Positions 34,341-45,789 of a stretch of DNA of 64,000 nt are shown one piece after another. The stretch lies in the NCBI GenBank assembly GCA_946894095.1, contig OX335641.1, positions 6,032,501 through 6,096,500 on the forward strand, in the 5' to 3' direction. The DNA is from Incurvaria masculella (Eukaryota; Arthropoda; Insecta; Lepidoptera; Incurvariidae). The notes beneath the pieces were generated by a model. It ran no database searches, was not told the origin of the DNA, and saw only the letters and a list, made by a program, of their open reading frames with translations. Positions within the stretch are counted from its first letter, which is position 1. Each line of letters opens with the position of its first letter. The position numbers and the translations under genes were made by a program.

Positions 34341-34860
34341 ACAGTTTTGATTCGAATCGATGGATGTTTGTTACTCTTTCACGTAAAAACTACTGAATGG
34401 ATTCTAATGAAACTTTACAATAATATAGCTTATACATCAGAATAACACATAGGCTACAATTTATAAAGATATTGTGCCCATGGGCTTAAGAACTTTCACG
34501 GGGCTGCGAAAACGATGCCAGTAGCGCTACTTCACACCAAGGGGAGCGGGGCCGGGGCGGTAACGGGAGCGGGGCCGGGGGCGGGGCGGGCGGTCCGACG
34601 GGGGCGGGTGCGGAACAAAAAGTGCTCAGCGCCGCTAAAGAAGTTTTCACTTCAATCTTACGCTTTTTCGATCAGCATCACGTGACCCTGACGCGAGTTT
34701 GGAAGTTTTTACCCATCCAACAAAAAGTGCTCAGCGCCGCTAAAGAAGTTTTCACTTCAAAAAAAACTGTAATTTTAAGTTCATTAAAGATTTTACTCTT
34801 GGATCTTTTCCAAAATAATTTATCCTTAGGTTACAAAAATAATATTAAATAATAGCATAT
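34341..34860 (+). repeat. Composite dispersed repeat with G-rich core
   Basis: 34376-34465 (TCTTTCACGTAAAAACTACT ... CACATAGGCTACAATT) resembles a widespread lepidopteran dispersed repeat. It continues into GGGCTGCGAAAACGATGCC, a very G-rich tract (34538-34615), and then a module starting ACAAAAAGTGCTCAGCGCCG that occurs twice (34616-34658 and 34720-34762, 104 bp apart). A relative of the middle part is at 27255-27325. An apparent 76-codon frame at 34622-34852 is only the duplicated module. Confidence 0.55.
34538..34615 (+). repeat. G-rich tract, possible G-quadruplex
   Basis: The tract holds more than eight runs of three to five G separated by one to a few bases, including GGGAGCGGGGCCGGGG-type units that appear twice. 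On the plus strand it could fold into G-quadruplexes. It lies inside the composite repeat. Confidence 0.7.
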
Positions 34861-35225
34861 TTCCAAGTTATTAAATTGTGAATTATAACCATCTATTTTG
34901 GTTGAAAGAGAGATTGCGGAATAATTGTTTTCATTGGTAAACTTGACTTACTCGTACCTTCAACGCGCACGTTGCTGCTTTTTATGTTTTTATTTAATTT
35001 ATAACTTGCCCGTGTCTCGATCAGATACATAATGAATACACTTTGACTAACATTTACGCTCACTGCTCAGTGACCCGATGATACGTCGTAATGGTTCATA
35101 GCTTCAAACAACCAAGGTCTTGAGACCACATGTGAACTGATCTAGTAGTTCTCAAGTTTTTAGCTCACAAATATTCTTGACGTAGGCACGCACTGTTCGC
35201 TGTACGTATAGTATCGAAGAAAAAA
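34861..35225. other. Unassigned AT-rich sequence
   Basis: Nothing recognised. Confidence 0.4.
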
Positions 35226-35510
35226 ACCGGCTAAAAGCGAGTCGGACTGGCATACGAAGGGGTCCGTACCATCGTACAAGATTTAACACAAAAATCATTG
35301 TTTTTTTTCCCTTTACCACCCTTTAATTTTTTTTTATTTGACCGATTTCTTGTTATGGTGGCAAAATAAATACACACTTTGTGAAAATTGCAGCTGCCTA
35401 CCTATTACGGTTCATGAAATACAGCCCTGTGACAGATGGGCAGATGGGCAGACGGACATGGACGGACGGACAGACAACGGAGGCTTAGTTATAGGGCTCC
35501 GTTGGTACAG
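35226..35510 (-). repeat. (GTCC)n-cored dispersed repeat, copy 5, diverged
   Basis: Reverse-oriented copy. The plus strand shows ACCGGCTAAAAGCGAGTCGG, GGTCCGTACCATCGTACAAG, CCTATTACGGTTCATGAAAT, (GGAC)n at about 35452-35472 and GGAGGCTTAG. The terminal hairpin is degraded. Confidence 0.8.
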
Positions 35511-35927
35511 GCAAAATAGGCACAGGAATCAAACATAATAAAAACGTTGTAATGTTACAAAATAGAGGAGGTGAAAAGCGCTTTCCCACGAGAAATTGCT
35601 TTCTTGTGAATGATTCACGTTATGTTCTCGCCGTTTTTATATCGAGGATACATTTTGTGCTAATGCAACGGTGAAACGTTGGTCGGTAGTTAGCGTACAC
35701 GCTCAAATATTTTAATAACGCTACCTGTTGCCCGTGGCTACGCTCGCATGGAATTCGTGTTTTTAAATATATATATATAAATGAATTTACATAGCGGTAT
35801 TGGGTAAAACTGGCATGCCCGACGACCCAGAATAATGTATCGTTTACGTCATGTGCTTCTTAAAGGTCAAATTCGTAGCACCTGCAATCGAAGCGCATGC
35901 ATGAAGAACATTCATGCCTCTTGAAGA
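35511..35927. other. Unassigned sequence
   Basis: At about 35725-35760 the stretch TGTTGCCCGTGGCTACGCTC, then GCATGGAATTCGTG, resembles the end of a common lepidopteran dispersed repeat, followed by a short AT-dinucleotide run. No gene. Confidence 0.35.
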
Positions 35928-36094
35928 CTTAGCCCCGGTTGCACGAAGAGACGGCTGGGTTAATCAATGTTTAAGCACGTCACTTTTAGTGATCCACATA
36001 GAGTTCCTTCCATACTGTCCGAACAAAGTGACGTGTTTGAACATACGTTGACGTTGATTTTAATTTTTTGTGCTTTCGTGCACTCGGCCCTAAG
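35928..36094. mobile_element. Small foldback MITE, 167 bp
   Basis: The ends are inverted repeats: CTTAGCCCCGGTTGCACGAA on the left and, reverse-complemented, CTTAGGGCCGAGTGCACGAA on the right. Complementarity continues inward to CACGTCACTTTT. No coding capacity. The same terminal signature occurs at 62546 and 63257. Confidence 0.7.
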
Positions 36095-36249
36095 TGAAAG
36101 AGGTATACTGTGATAATCTCGCATGGCGCTCTATCATATCCGCCTACACCTCCGGCGTGACGTTATATTTATAGTTGGTATATTTTTTCTTTTGGTTGAA
36201 AAATTTTTACTGTACCAAATCACGGAGCAAATGTGAGAAAAGGTATTTT

Positions 36250-36323
36250 TACGTCGGTCGTAAGGAATGAGGAAACAGGCACGAGCCATTGTACGGAACT
36301 TGATCACATCATTAGGTATCTTC
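36250..36323. repeat. Copy of the 4541-4868 foldback arm
   Basis: AATGAGGAAACAGGCACGAG, CCATTGTACGGAACTTGATC and ACATCATTA match the reverse complement of 4541-4600. Only one arm is present here, directly left of the TTAA of the next element. Confidence 0.6.
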
Positions 36324-36327
36324 TTAA

Positions 36328-36695
36328 GAACGGCCCGTAAGCTATGCTCCCCATACAAACGTAGTTTACTAATCATTTGGAAACCGCTATTCCAATTGAA
36401 TTGATATTTAATATATAATATAAGGTAACAAATATCTGTGTCTGCATGCTTTTGTTTTTTTGAAAAATCCAAACCGAATGAAATGAAAGCAAAAAGAAAA
36501 TCTTCATACTAATTTTGTTTTCTCCGTGGTTTGACCCAGAATACATTTACCGAAAAAACAAAGGCATGCAGACACAGATATTTGTAGCCTAATATTATAT
36601 ACCAAATATCAAGTATGTTGGAATAGTGGTTTTCAAATTATTAGTAAACTACGTTTGTATGGGAGGCAAAATTTTCTGATGCTTACGGGCCGACC
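36328..36695. mobile_element. TTAA-flanked foldback MITE, 368 bp
   Basis: TTAA at 36324-36327 and 36696-36699 bound inverted arms of about 140 bp. The left starts GAACGGCCCGTAAGC, the right (reverse-complemented) GGTCGGCCCGTAAGC. The arms share CCCATACAAACGTAGTTTAC and ATATCTGTGTCTGCATGC. The centre is non-coding. The flanking TTAA and foldback layout match the 16813-17170 element, but the terminal sequences differ, so it is a separate family. Confidence 0.75.
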
Positions 36696-36699
36696 TTAA

Positions 36700-39600
36700 T
36701 AAGCAAGGACGGGACCTTTTGTTTTACGTGAAATCCTTATCCTCGTGACATCTCAATGTAGTTTATTTGTTTCTTTAGTTTTGAATTTACAAAAATATTT
36801 TTAATTTAGGTTCATAATATTTCAATTACGTTTTTTTATATATTTTCACAACAGCAGGTACTCTTCTATTTACTGTTTCTCGTCTTTTGTTCTATTTTTT
36901 AGAAGTTTGCTTAGCTTGATAATTTTTGGAAGCATGCCGTGTTTGTCCTTATTTGTAGATAGTTTCCGATAATCTTAATGTGTTTTGTTTTCTGTAACTA
37001 TAATACGAACCACGGCCAGCCATCCGAAAAATGGTCACCTATCCAGAACTCAACCTCGCCTAGGCCTATAAAACCTGGATTATCGAACGTTGAGGCTTCG
37101 CGTTACTGGAGAGGCTAACAACTGGTTTACGAATGATTTCCTACGTTTATTAACATGAGAGGAACGAGAGAGAGAGGAACATATATTACGGGCCATTCTT
37201 AACTCACCATATTCAACAAAAGCCTCTTTAATAACGGCAAACTTTTTCGCTTAGGTCGGCGTTGAAAAAGGTCGGACTACAGAATATAGACTTTCTAATT
37301 TGTTAAGACGCGCGCCTTCGTTTATTGTATTAGAGTTACAAAATTTAATGAAAAAGTAGCCTTGCAGTATGGTTATGGATTTTTTTGTTTATTTTCAAGA
37401 CTGCTTCAGTTCGTTGATTATTCGTTTCCATTTGATAGGTTTGTAGAGATTTTGCTCTTTTGTAATGGGCATTCCGTTTTTTTTTAAGATCAAAGTTTTA
37501 GGAGGAACGCGACTTTACACAGTGGACTGAGTATAGTTGTGTATTCTCCAGTGCATATAACACGACGTTAATGCTTGGCAAACTCTGTTACCATAAATGT
37601 TTAGTGAGGTGTAACGCCACGGAACTGTCATATTCTCTTAGTGCTTTTCTTTAACGGCACTTGCGCAGTTTTTACTTTGGAAACTACGACAAACTTTGCT
37701 TCCCAGAACGGCTAGAGGCTTATATTCATATTGAAGTTGCGGGGACGGTACGCTGCGCCAAAACGGTGAAAACGTTATTTTCTTTGAGATGTACATCTAG
37801 GCTACATGGATATATGTACTATACAGATACTACGTTACATGTTCAAGCGTACCAATCAACGATAGGCCGGATGTACGCGGAATAGAGCAAACAGTCCCAT
37901 CATGCTCACGGCAAACCTAAATGTGATCACGGTTGCTGGGTTACTGGCTTTGGCGAAGTATTTCTCAAATCTGGTCATAAAATGCTGTTCTTACTCGCCC
38001 TGTTGCTACCGCGTATGACTGCTAAAACCTAGTGACAAAAATATTTGCAGACATTCCACATCGTGAATACGGTACGACTTCGAAAATATTTTCTTTACCG
38101 GACCACGCGAAAGCCTTAAAATAAAACTTGATAATTTTGTTACAAGTGTTTAGGCATCGCTTTAGACGGGCCCTGGTATTCAGGTTTAACAAGAAGGGAA
38201 ATCTGATTTAACTTATTGCCCGACTGCGCGAGAAGGAGGGTTATGTTTTTCGAGTGTATGTACGTATTAAGACTACACTTTTCCCGTTTTCCGTGATAAA
38301 TTAGTAACTGTAAAATCCGAATATTGTCTTATGCTTCTTTGAGACATACAAGACACCATACTCGTAATACCCGGTTAGTCGATGAATGTGTTCATATAGT
38401 TACTTTAAATTTCTAACGCAAAGCACCTTGGAGTGGCTTACGCGTTTAAATATATGGTCAAATGTGATCAACAAAGTAGCTTTATACTGTAAAGAATGAG
38501 AAAGTTAGGGGATAATAAATTAAGATGGCACATAGGGTAAGATGTAGGCAGAGGCACTGAATAAACTGCGGCAGCGGTGCGATCGGTCGAGCGTGGGTAG
38601 TTCTTTATTCTACGACCCGGCTCCACTTATCCATCGCCCGCACCACTACCCCCTTCTGCGTTCTTGAATTGAATGCGCACTACGAACTTTGTCATGATTG
38701 CACAGGAGATGTTTTGTAGTAATCATTTAAATTTGAATAGATTTTACCTTTTTTTTTTTATTTTTTTACATAATTCCTTTGTTTGGGTAATAGGGTTAGG
38801 TAGCCGCTATTTCCACCAACCTCTTGAAACTCTCTTGGGGAAAATCTTGTTAGTAGGTCTTGCCACCTCGATATATCGTCTTGGTTATCTAAATGGCGAT
38901 TGCCACATGGACTATTCAGCTGCTTTCATCTAATAGTCTTGCATTTTAAAGTTGTATGAATTCTGATTTTCTTGGATAAGTTCAATACCGCGATACATGT
39001 TACGAGCGTTAAGCGCTATCTGTTAGTCGTCGTGCATTTGTCGCTACAAGTGTACATCCGGCATCAGACTCCCCACTTAGTTCGCTGTCCGTCTCCACAC
39101 GTGGAGACTGGAGCAGGAAGCCAGGTAGGTTCCAGCTTGTCTCAGGGATGCGGAAGTGAGACCTCACAACCTCCGTCCGCGTCCGGAGCTAGCTACTTCC
39201 GGAGGCGTCTTTAATAATTCTTCTGATATGTCCTGATGCTGTGAGTATATAGATATGGTGTGCATGGAAGATGCTCCCAGGCTTACCGTATCTGAATTTG
39301 GTGTTTATACATTTTTATAATTTATACCTAACTCCACGCTGTTTCTACGTATGTCGCGACGACGACCTTTCGAACCAAATGTCTATCTTCGGAAAAAAAA
39401 AATATTTTTTTTTTAGGATTTTTTTAGATTTGAAGGAAGATACTTTCGAACGGGAGAATCGTATCCCCATTTAATGCTCTTCGAACCTAACAAGCATCAG
39501 CAACCTAGCCAACTAACATTATTATTTTCCAAACTTTTTTCCTACGATAACCATTTTCCCATGGTACTTGTAAGTAAACCCGACGAAATTACGTCCCGGC

Positions 39601-39932
39601 TGCTCTTTTCTAATTCAAACAAACCACCGAATAAATCATAATCCGTTCCCAAGTAAGAGCTAATAGACAAAACGGGCACACGAGAATCGACGCGACCTCC
39701 CCTCAGGGCGACAACTTGTCCAATTAATTCCACGACCCTTAATATTCGAGTTGGGGCCCTTTGGGGGGCGGCCAAGGCAAAAATATTATTTACCCCATCC
39801 CGAAGTTAGTTGTGATTGCGACAAGTTATTGGACTAAGACTCTGGAGTGACTCTCCTTGGGGACGGTAGCTTCATTACTGCGGGATTCATCGTTGATTAT
39901 TCCAGATCTGTGCCGTTTGGCAATCTTGCTTG
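36700..39932. other. Unassigned sequence, GC-rich island at the right end
   Basis: AT-rich, with short open frames only. A GC-richer stretch lies at about 39590-39870. No repeat of the window recurs here. Confidence 0.4.
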
Positions 39933-39969
39933 GTTTTTTAGGGAAAAATATATTTTTTCCCTAAAAAAC
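39933..39969. repeat. Near-perfect palindrome at the SINE boundary
   Basis: GTTTTTTAGGGAAAAAT and its reverse complement, with a one-base difference in an A/T run, meet head to head. The palindrome directly precedes the start of the complete 5S-related SINE. Confidence 0.7.
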
Positions 39970-39971
39970 TC

Positions 39972-40340
39972 TGCCTCAGTGGCCCAGTGGCGCGACACTT
40001 CGGCGATCGCTCTCCGAAGTTAAGCAGCGCTGGGTCCGGTCTGGTCTTGGATGGGTGACCATTCGACCGTTGAGAGAGGCTGGCCGTGATTCGGATTCAC
40101 CGTTAAACTGTAGGTCCCCTTCCTTACTTACTAGGTGGTAGAGTTTATCCTGCCCGGGTTGGTACCATCGCATTGGATGAACGATGGTCGAAGCGGCAAT
40201 GAAAATTTTCCGTGTTTTCGATCCAGTTCAATATAAGGAAGGTCCTGGCATGGCACCTAGTTCCCATGTGGTGTGTTGGGCTAATACCATGATAGAAGGT
40301 GTGGTAATAGCCATCCATGTCCAGTCACATAAAAAAATAA
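39972..40340 (+). repeat. 5S rRNA-related SINE, most complete copy
   Basis: The order is: head GCCTCAGTGGCCCAGTGGCG; a 5S-like core (40005-40070); GATTCGGATTCACCGTTAAA; CTGTAGGTCCCCTTCCTTAC; GTTGGTACCATCGCATTGGA; CCTGGCATGGCACCTAGTTC; and a tail GTAATAGCCATCCATGTCC, then CAGTCACATAAAAAAATAAT. At least twelve partial copies of the same body lie in this window on both strands, none with the full 5S-like core. No coding capacity. Elements with a 5S promoter are classed as SINE3 in other animals; assignment of this one is inference. Confidence 0.8.
40005..40070 (+). ncRNA. 5S rRNA-like segment within SINE
   Basis: CCGAAGTTAAGCAGCGCTGG and CTTGGATGGGTGACC reproduce the internal control region of animal 5S rRNA (A box and C box) at the right spacing. 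The 5' and 3' stems of a true 5S gene are not present, so this is a derived promoter or relic and not an rRNA gene. Confidence 0.7.
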
Positions 40341-43011
40341 TATTTGCTTGATATAGAAGTTGCCAACGCGAGGGCCCGTGGTGTATCTTCAGAGAAAATG
40401 GCAAAATGGCAAGTTAATTAGTATCTGCACGATTTGTCAAGTTTTGTTTTTGGAAAAAAGTTCTTGGTTCAAATCACATCAAAACTTTCTGTTCCATTAA
40501 GATTTTCTTTTTGCTGTGATCGACTGATGTTAGGTACAGAATATATATTCCTGCTCATTTATATAATCCATTTATGTAGAGTATATTACATAAATATTTT
40601 ATTGCTAATTACTTACATACTGTTTGGAAATCGTTTTAAAATTGTATAAAAAAATATATATATATATTGTGCAATGGCACTCAGGTAATCTACACTAGAA
40701 CGTCGTTTTGAAAAATATGTACATGCAAAGTAATGACAATTTATCAAAAGCTCAACGGTTTTTATTATTGACAAACCTTTCGAATGCCTATGTAGGGCTC
40801 TAAAGGTGCCGTTCAAAAAAAATGCCGTCGAAACCCTTTCAGAGATATTAGTTCGCAATTTCAAAATATCACTCGTATAAAAATTCCAATGCCCGTAAAG
40901 TTTTGCAATCAATAATCTGCCGCTATTGGAAGCGACAGCGCCGCCGGCGGCACTGCCCGGTCGCGGTGCCGGGCGTCACACCACCGCGTGGACTCCTGTT
41001 CTACGACGACTCGTCAGTCGTAACGGGCAGCATATGTTCTAAAACTCTGATTGTTGTACCATTAGGAAATGAGACGTTTTTAAATGAATGTCAGCCCTTA
41101 AAACTTATTCAGGATGTTGAGTTATGTCAAATGAAAACGACAAGTACGGTAAACCTGCAGCGGCTTCAGATTAACGCTAATTGCAGTGTATTGTGCTATT
41201 TATTTGACTGACTGCAGCAATATAACTTCCTTTTTTTAAATGCAACAAATTGTATTTATGTTGCAGATTGTTTTTTGACGTCTTATTCGAGGTTCGGCAG
41301 AGGTGCAGTTTTAACTTCCATACCGTCATAATCGTGTTCGAAGCTTACGAAGCTAAACTAACATACTTAAGATAATATGTTGCATATAATAGGGTGTCTT
41401 TGCCTCAACGGATCGGATTCAACGGATTTGTTTCGCACGCATACGCAGTCGGCGCCAGGAGGCGGGGAGCGAGGTACTGATTTTGACGCTAGCGCTCAGA
41501 CAATATTAGACGCTTGGACTCAATATTCGTGTTATACACGTGTACTATCGAGATGATTCATTTCTTTAATAGCTAATTACGTATACTTTAAATTGTATGG
41601 AGACACTTATTAGAAAAAAGTTTGCTCAAAATAAAAAAAAATGCCTGTCCGAAGTGAACCTCATCAGTTCACTTCGATTTTGTTATTTGATTTATTAGTC
41701 TTTACGGAGGGATCGAATTCGTGAACATAATAAGCCGAACTTCAGTCTTTATTTGTTTTCAGTTTTTCATGCTTAGCTAAATACTTGTATTTTTTGTGAT
41801 TCGACTTCTTTGGTCAAAGATCGCACCTAGTATTGGAATAGCGGCGGGGCCGTGTCGGCGTCACCCGACCGGCACGTACCGAGCCGCGTATCGAAAATAT
41901 TGCACTTTTAATGCAATTACAGCTACATCTCCTATCTGTTGCAACACGTGCCCTCCCATACCCGCGCACACGATGCTTCGACAGGACAAATATCCGACTT
42001 GCCGAAAACACAAGTCATAAAAACGATATAATGCGGTGGCGAAGTAAAGTAAACATGCCAAGTATATACCTAAAAAAATACATGTATTGCATCATGAAAT
42101 GTCATGAAAAAAATGTTTTATTGCTTTTAAAACTGAGATCGGGACAGATATCCATGCTTTAGTGAAAACATTTCTATACACATACGTGCTAAAACGATTT
42201 TCTCTTACCTTATATGTAATATTTAAAACAAACTAAATAAATGCTAGATCTGAAAGGAACATCTGCAAAATTGATAGGCATATCAAAATACAATCAAATT
42301 AAAAATATAAACTTAGGCGGATATATTTTTATGTTCTGTGTAGCACTAACGTATGAATCCTCCCTCCACTGGCGTGACAGTTCTCTACGTGCGCTGTCGG
42401 CGAGAGCTTTTAGCAAGATTAAAGGCGTGTTGGAGTCTCATAGTGCAACGATATTTTCACGTATTTTTCGGTCGGGTGATTGGCATGACAACCGCGAATA
42501 AATAAAACTAGAGTTGTAACAACAGAACTTGCAAAACAGACACACCGGTGTTTCCCAAATTCATCCCGCCTGTGACTTTAGATTCTTCGCACCGGCTTAC
42601 CGGCGCTCGGAGTAAAAGAGAACGGGTGGCAAAAAAGATTGAACGGAAAAGAAATCTGGTGGAAAGGCTCGGTCCATTATCATTTACAAATAAATTCTCG
42701 TACCCTCACCGGCGCATAAAGCCCCGGGGGTCTGCTCGCGAGGGCGGTCGACTCCATAATTTTTGCAAAGGGACAAGGGTCGCCGGTGTCGGTGGTCGGC
42801 ACGGGAGCCTGCACGGGAGCCATCGGCAGCCAGTTCCGAGATAACGCACTACCTCCATAAAAATACGCACATTCTCGCTGATTTGGCGAGCCATCAGCGA
42901 AAATGCTTTAGATACTGAAGACTATTTTATTTTGAACCTTTCGCGCGTGACTGTGGTAAACTGTACGTAGCTATTTTCGTACCTGAAGGATTGATTGATT
43001 GATTTTACAAA
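40341..43011. other. Unassigned sequence with GC-rich islands
   Basis: GC-rich, non-repeat stretches lie at about 40915-41035, 41825-41890 and 42555-42850. A 10-bp hairpin (CGAAGTGAAC / GTTCACTTCG) lies at 41650-41676. Open frames overlap on both strands and no protein is recognised. Confidence 0.4.
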
Positions 43012-43170
43012 ATAAAGGAATTAGGTGGCTTGCCTGAACCTTCACTTTGTGAGCACGGCCGCATTGAACTGGATGGAAAAAACGGTCAATTTTTCACTGC
43101 CGCTTCGACCATCTATTCATTCAATGCGATTGCACCAATCCGGGCGGGCTTAATACTCCCATTTATTACC
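43012..43170 (-). repeat. 5S-related SINE fragment, left half of inverted pair
   Basis: Plus-strand AAGGAATTAGGTGGCTTGCC, TTTGTGAGCACGGCCGCATT and CACCAATCCGGGCGGGCTTA are the reverse complement of the family body. Confidence 0.7.
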
Positions 43171-43349
43171 TACGGTTTTACATAGATTACAAAACATGGA
43201 AGAGCTCGCATTCATCGATGCGGTAATAAAACATTCGCGTTTTTCACCCGGTTCGATGTAACCGTGCTTCTAAGGAAAAGTCCTAGCATGGCACCTTATT
43301 CCTTCGGGACTGAGGTGTTTAGGCTAATAACATGACAGTAGGTGTGGTA
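43171..43349 (+). repeat. 5S-related SINE fragment, right half of inverted pair
   Basis: TGTAACCGTGCTTCTAAGG, AGTCCTAGCATGGCACCTTA and TAATAACATGACAGTAGGTG follow the plus orientation of the family. Together with 43012-43170 this makes a head-to-head pair with potential to fold back. Confidence 0.7.
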
Positions 43350-43632
43350 TGTTTTTAGGGTTCCGTACACAAAGGGTGAAAACGGAACCCTATTACTAAG
43401 CCTCCGCTGTCCGTCCGTCCGTCCGTCTGTCACAGGGCTGTATCTCATGAACCGTAATAGGTAGGCAGCTGAAATTTTCACAGATTGTGTATTTATTTTG
43501 CCGCTATAACAACAAATATTAAAAATTAAAATTAAACTACAAAAAACCTGATTTTTTTGTGTTAAATATTGTACGATGGTACGGAACCCTTCGTGTGCGA
43601 GTCCAACTCGCACTTGGCCGGTTTTTTTAGGC
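43350..43632 (+). repeat. (GTCC)n-cored dispersed repeat, copy 6
   Basis: Near-complete copy: T run, AGGGTTCCGTACAC start, (GTCC)n at about 43411-43427, a terminal hairpin region (GTGCGAGTCCAACTCGCAC, one mismatch), GGCCGG and a T run. It abuts the SINE pair on its left. Confidence 0.85.
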
Positions 43633-43917
43633 TTTCACTGTTGTTACCTACATTATTAAAAGGTTTCATGCTGTCATCTCTGTTGAAGTTGCGATGCCTT
43701 GAAATCTCAATGGAATCTCGGACCAAGCGTGGAATGTGTGCCCTTCTACTGCAATTGTTTCAGCTTGGTCAAAACGATTCCAATGATTTTCTCCTCCTCC
43801 TGAAGTCCTCCAGGTCTCGCCGCGAGTCCTGAAGAAGTCCAACAATGCGGTGGACGAAACGTCGACTTATAAGTAAGCGCTTCATAACACTGTCTATCCG
43901 AAAATATTTTAATAATA

Positions 43918-43957
43918 GTAACTGTGGTATTAGCCATCCACGGACCTTTCCATAAAA
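43918..43957 (+). repeat. 5S-related SINE, terminal scrap
   Basis: Only the last 40 bases of the family are present (ACTGTGGTATTAGCCATCCA), ending in an A-rich run. Confidence 0.5.
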
Positions 43958-45789
43958 ACAAAATAAATTGCGCTTAACTTTCATTCGTTCGAATGAACGT
44001 CGAAAATGTAGGATTTTCGAGCCCAAACGACGGCCTATTCGCCGACACCGAAGAAGATTAAATAAGTAGAAACAAATAAATTAAATGAGATGTGCACATA
44101 ATTCACAGTCCTGTGAGACATAAAAACGCGATATACATCCTAGTGAAAGTACAAAAGAAGATTGCGTGCAGGACGTTTAGATAGGAAGCAGCGATCTGTG
44201 GAACGATATTCAAATGGCGGCGTATACATGAGGGGAGATTGCCGCCATCGGGGAGATTTGGCGTTCAGGAGATTACTGCTCTTCACATTCGGGGCCTTTC
44301 CGTTCTTGGCGTCACTCCGGAATACATCATAATCTAATTGAAGGCTGCGCTCTCGGATAACGTGGTTTCAAGGAGTTTACATCTCCGTCCAGGTCGTAAA
44401 ATAGGCTGGTTGCGTTACTGTGCACACTGCAGCTGAAAGTGACTATGGTTAGCTTTATTTTGATATGACGTTTTTACTCGCTTATTAATCGTGCTTTAGG
44501 AATCTGTGGTAAGCCATTTTCACTTCCGCAAAGTGTCTGCAGCCTGAACTGCCACATATTTTCATTCGAAGCCACAAAATTCAACCTTTTATCGGGTCGC
44601 CTTCATAAAGTCTAAAAAGCACAAAATAAAAAAAATGTATAAGTTTATTGTATTTCCGTTTTAATAACATATTAGATGCCATGGGTTTTAGATCATATGC
44701 TTTTTTTAGACTTTATAGTGCATCCCCTGTTCATCAACTATCCTACTAAATATATCTATGTTTTGATCCAAGAAAAGTTTAGATCACTTCAATTTAAATA
44801 TTATGACACTAAAACAAGTAAAAAACATCAAAAACTATTTTACGTTTAAAGCGTAGATTTCGAGTAAGATATTCGATATGAAGTTTAATTTTAAGGCCGC
44901 GGCCGAAAATGATAAGGGTGTGTTGGAAGCACTGTAATAAGATTCACGTGTCCTTTGATGGCGGAGAAAGCGGCCCTCGCCCTACGGAATGTGTCGAGTT
45001 TTTCTCCGTTCTTGACGAAATCAGCGACATCCACAAATGGAGAGCGTTTTGGTCGGGCGCGGTGTTCCCATAAATCCGAGACAAGTCGACTTAACCCCGA
45101 ACAACATGTAAGTTATGTTAATTTATAGCCACCGCCGGAATGGACTGGCATTCGTATGCGGCGGGCGGGCGATAAGGGAAGGCGTTTTTTTATCAAGGGG
45201 ATTAGGCCTGTCCGTGTTAATGCGTTTGTCTCTTTGATCGCTTCCCGGATATATGGCGCGTTTAGACCTGGCCGGGGAAACAAAGGAAGTTTATTTTGGG
45301 GTGGATCGATAGCTTTACATTTGTAGGCCATCCGCAACACTACGTCCTTGTCCAAATAAAAATTCTGCGAAGGAAACCTAATCTCTAGAAAACATTCGTA
45401 ACTTTCAATATGTCATAGTGATATTCCTCGTATTTTTTATTTTAATAAAACTTAGAAAAAAATCCATCACTGACCTAGAATGCCATCGTTTAGGATCAAT
45501 GTAATATGAATAATATTAATGCATGGACTGTTTATAAAGTGGATTGTGCTTATTCTCGACGAATTCTTGACGGCGGCGGCGCGCGGCGCTAGCCCGGCGA
45601 CTGCGGTTCCTCCTACCAGGTGGCGCATACTCGCGCCACAGACACGTGATTGAACGCCTCCGTGGCGAAGGTCTTTGGCGCCTAGGCCCTCTCAACTCTG
45701 AGCGTGGTACAAGTGATACAAATAGTTGTATGGGTGTCGTCCGGCACTCAAAAATAATACAAGTCCTAAATCCGACTCCATTTATTTAC
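43958..45789. other. Unassigned sequence with GC-rich islands
   Basis: GC-richer, non-repeat stretches at about 44200-44420, 44890-45080, 45120-45330 and 45560-45710 alternate with AT-rich DNA. No gene supported. Confidence 0.4.

Noticed and set aside
34622..34852. 76-codon frame with an internal repeat
   Set aside because: The repeated protein segment is just the duplicated 40-bp DNA module of a dispersed repeat.
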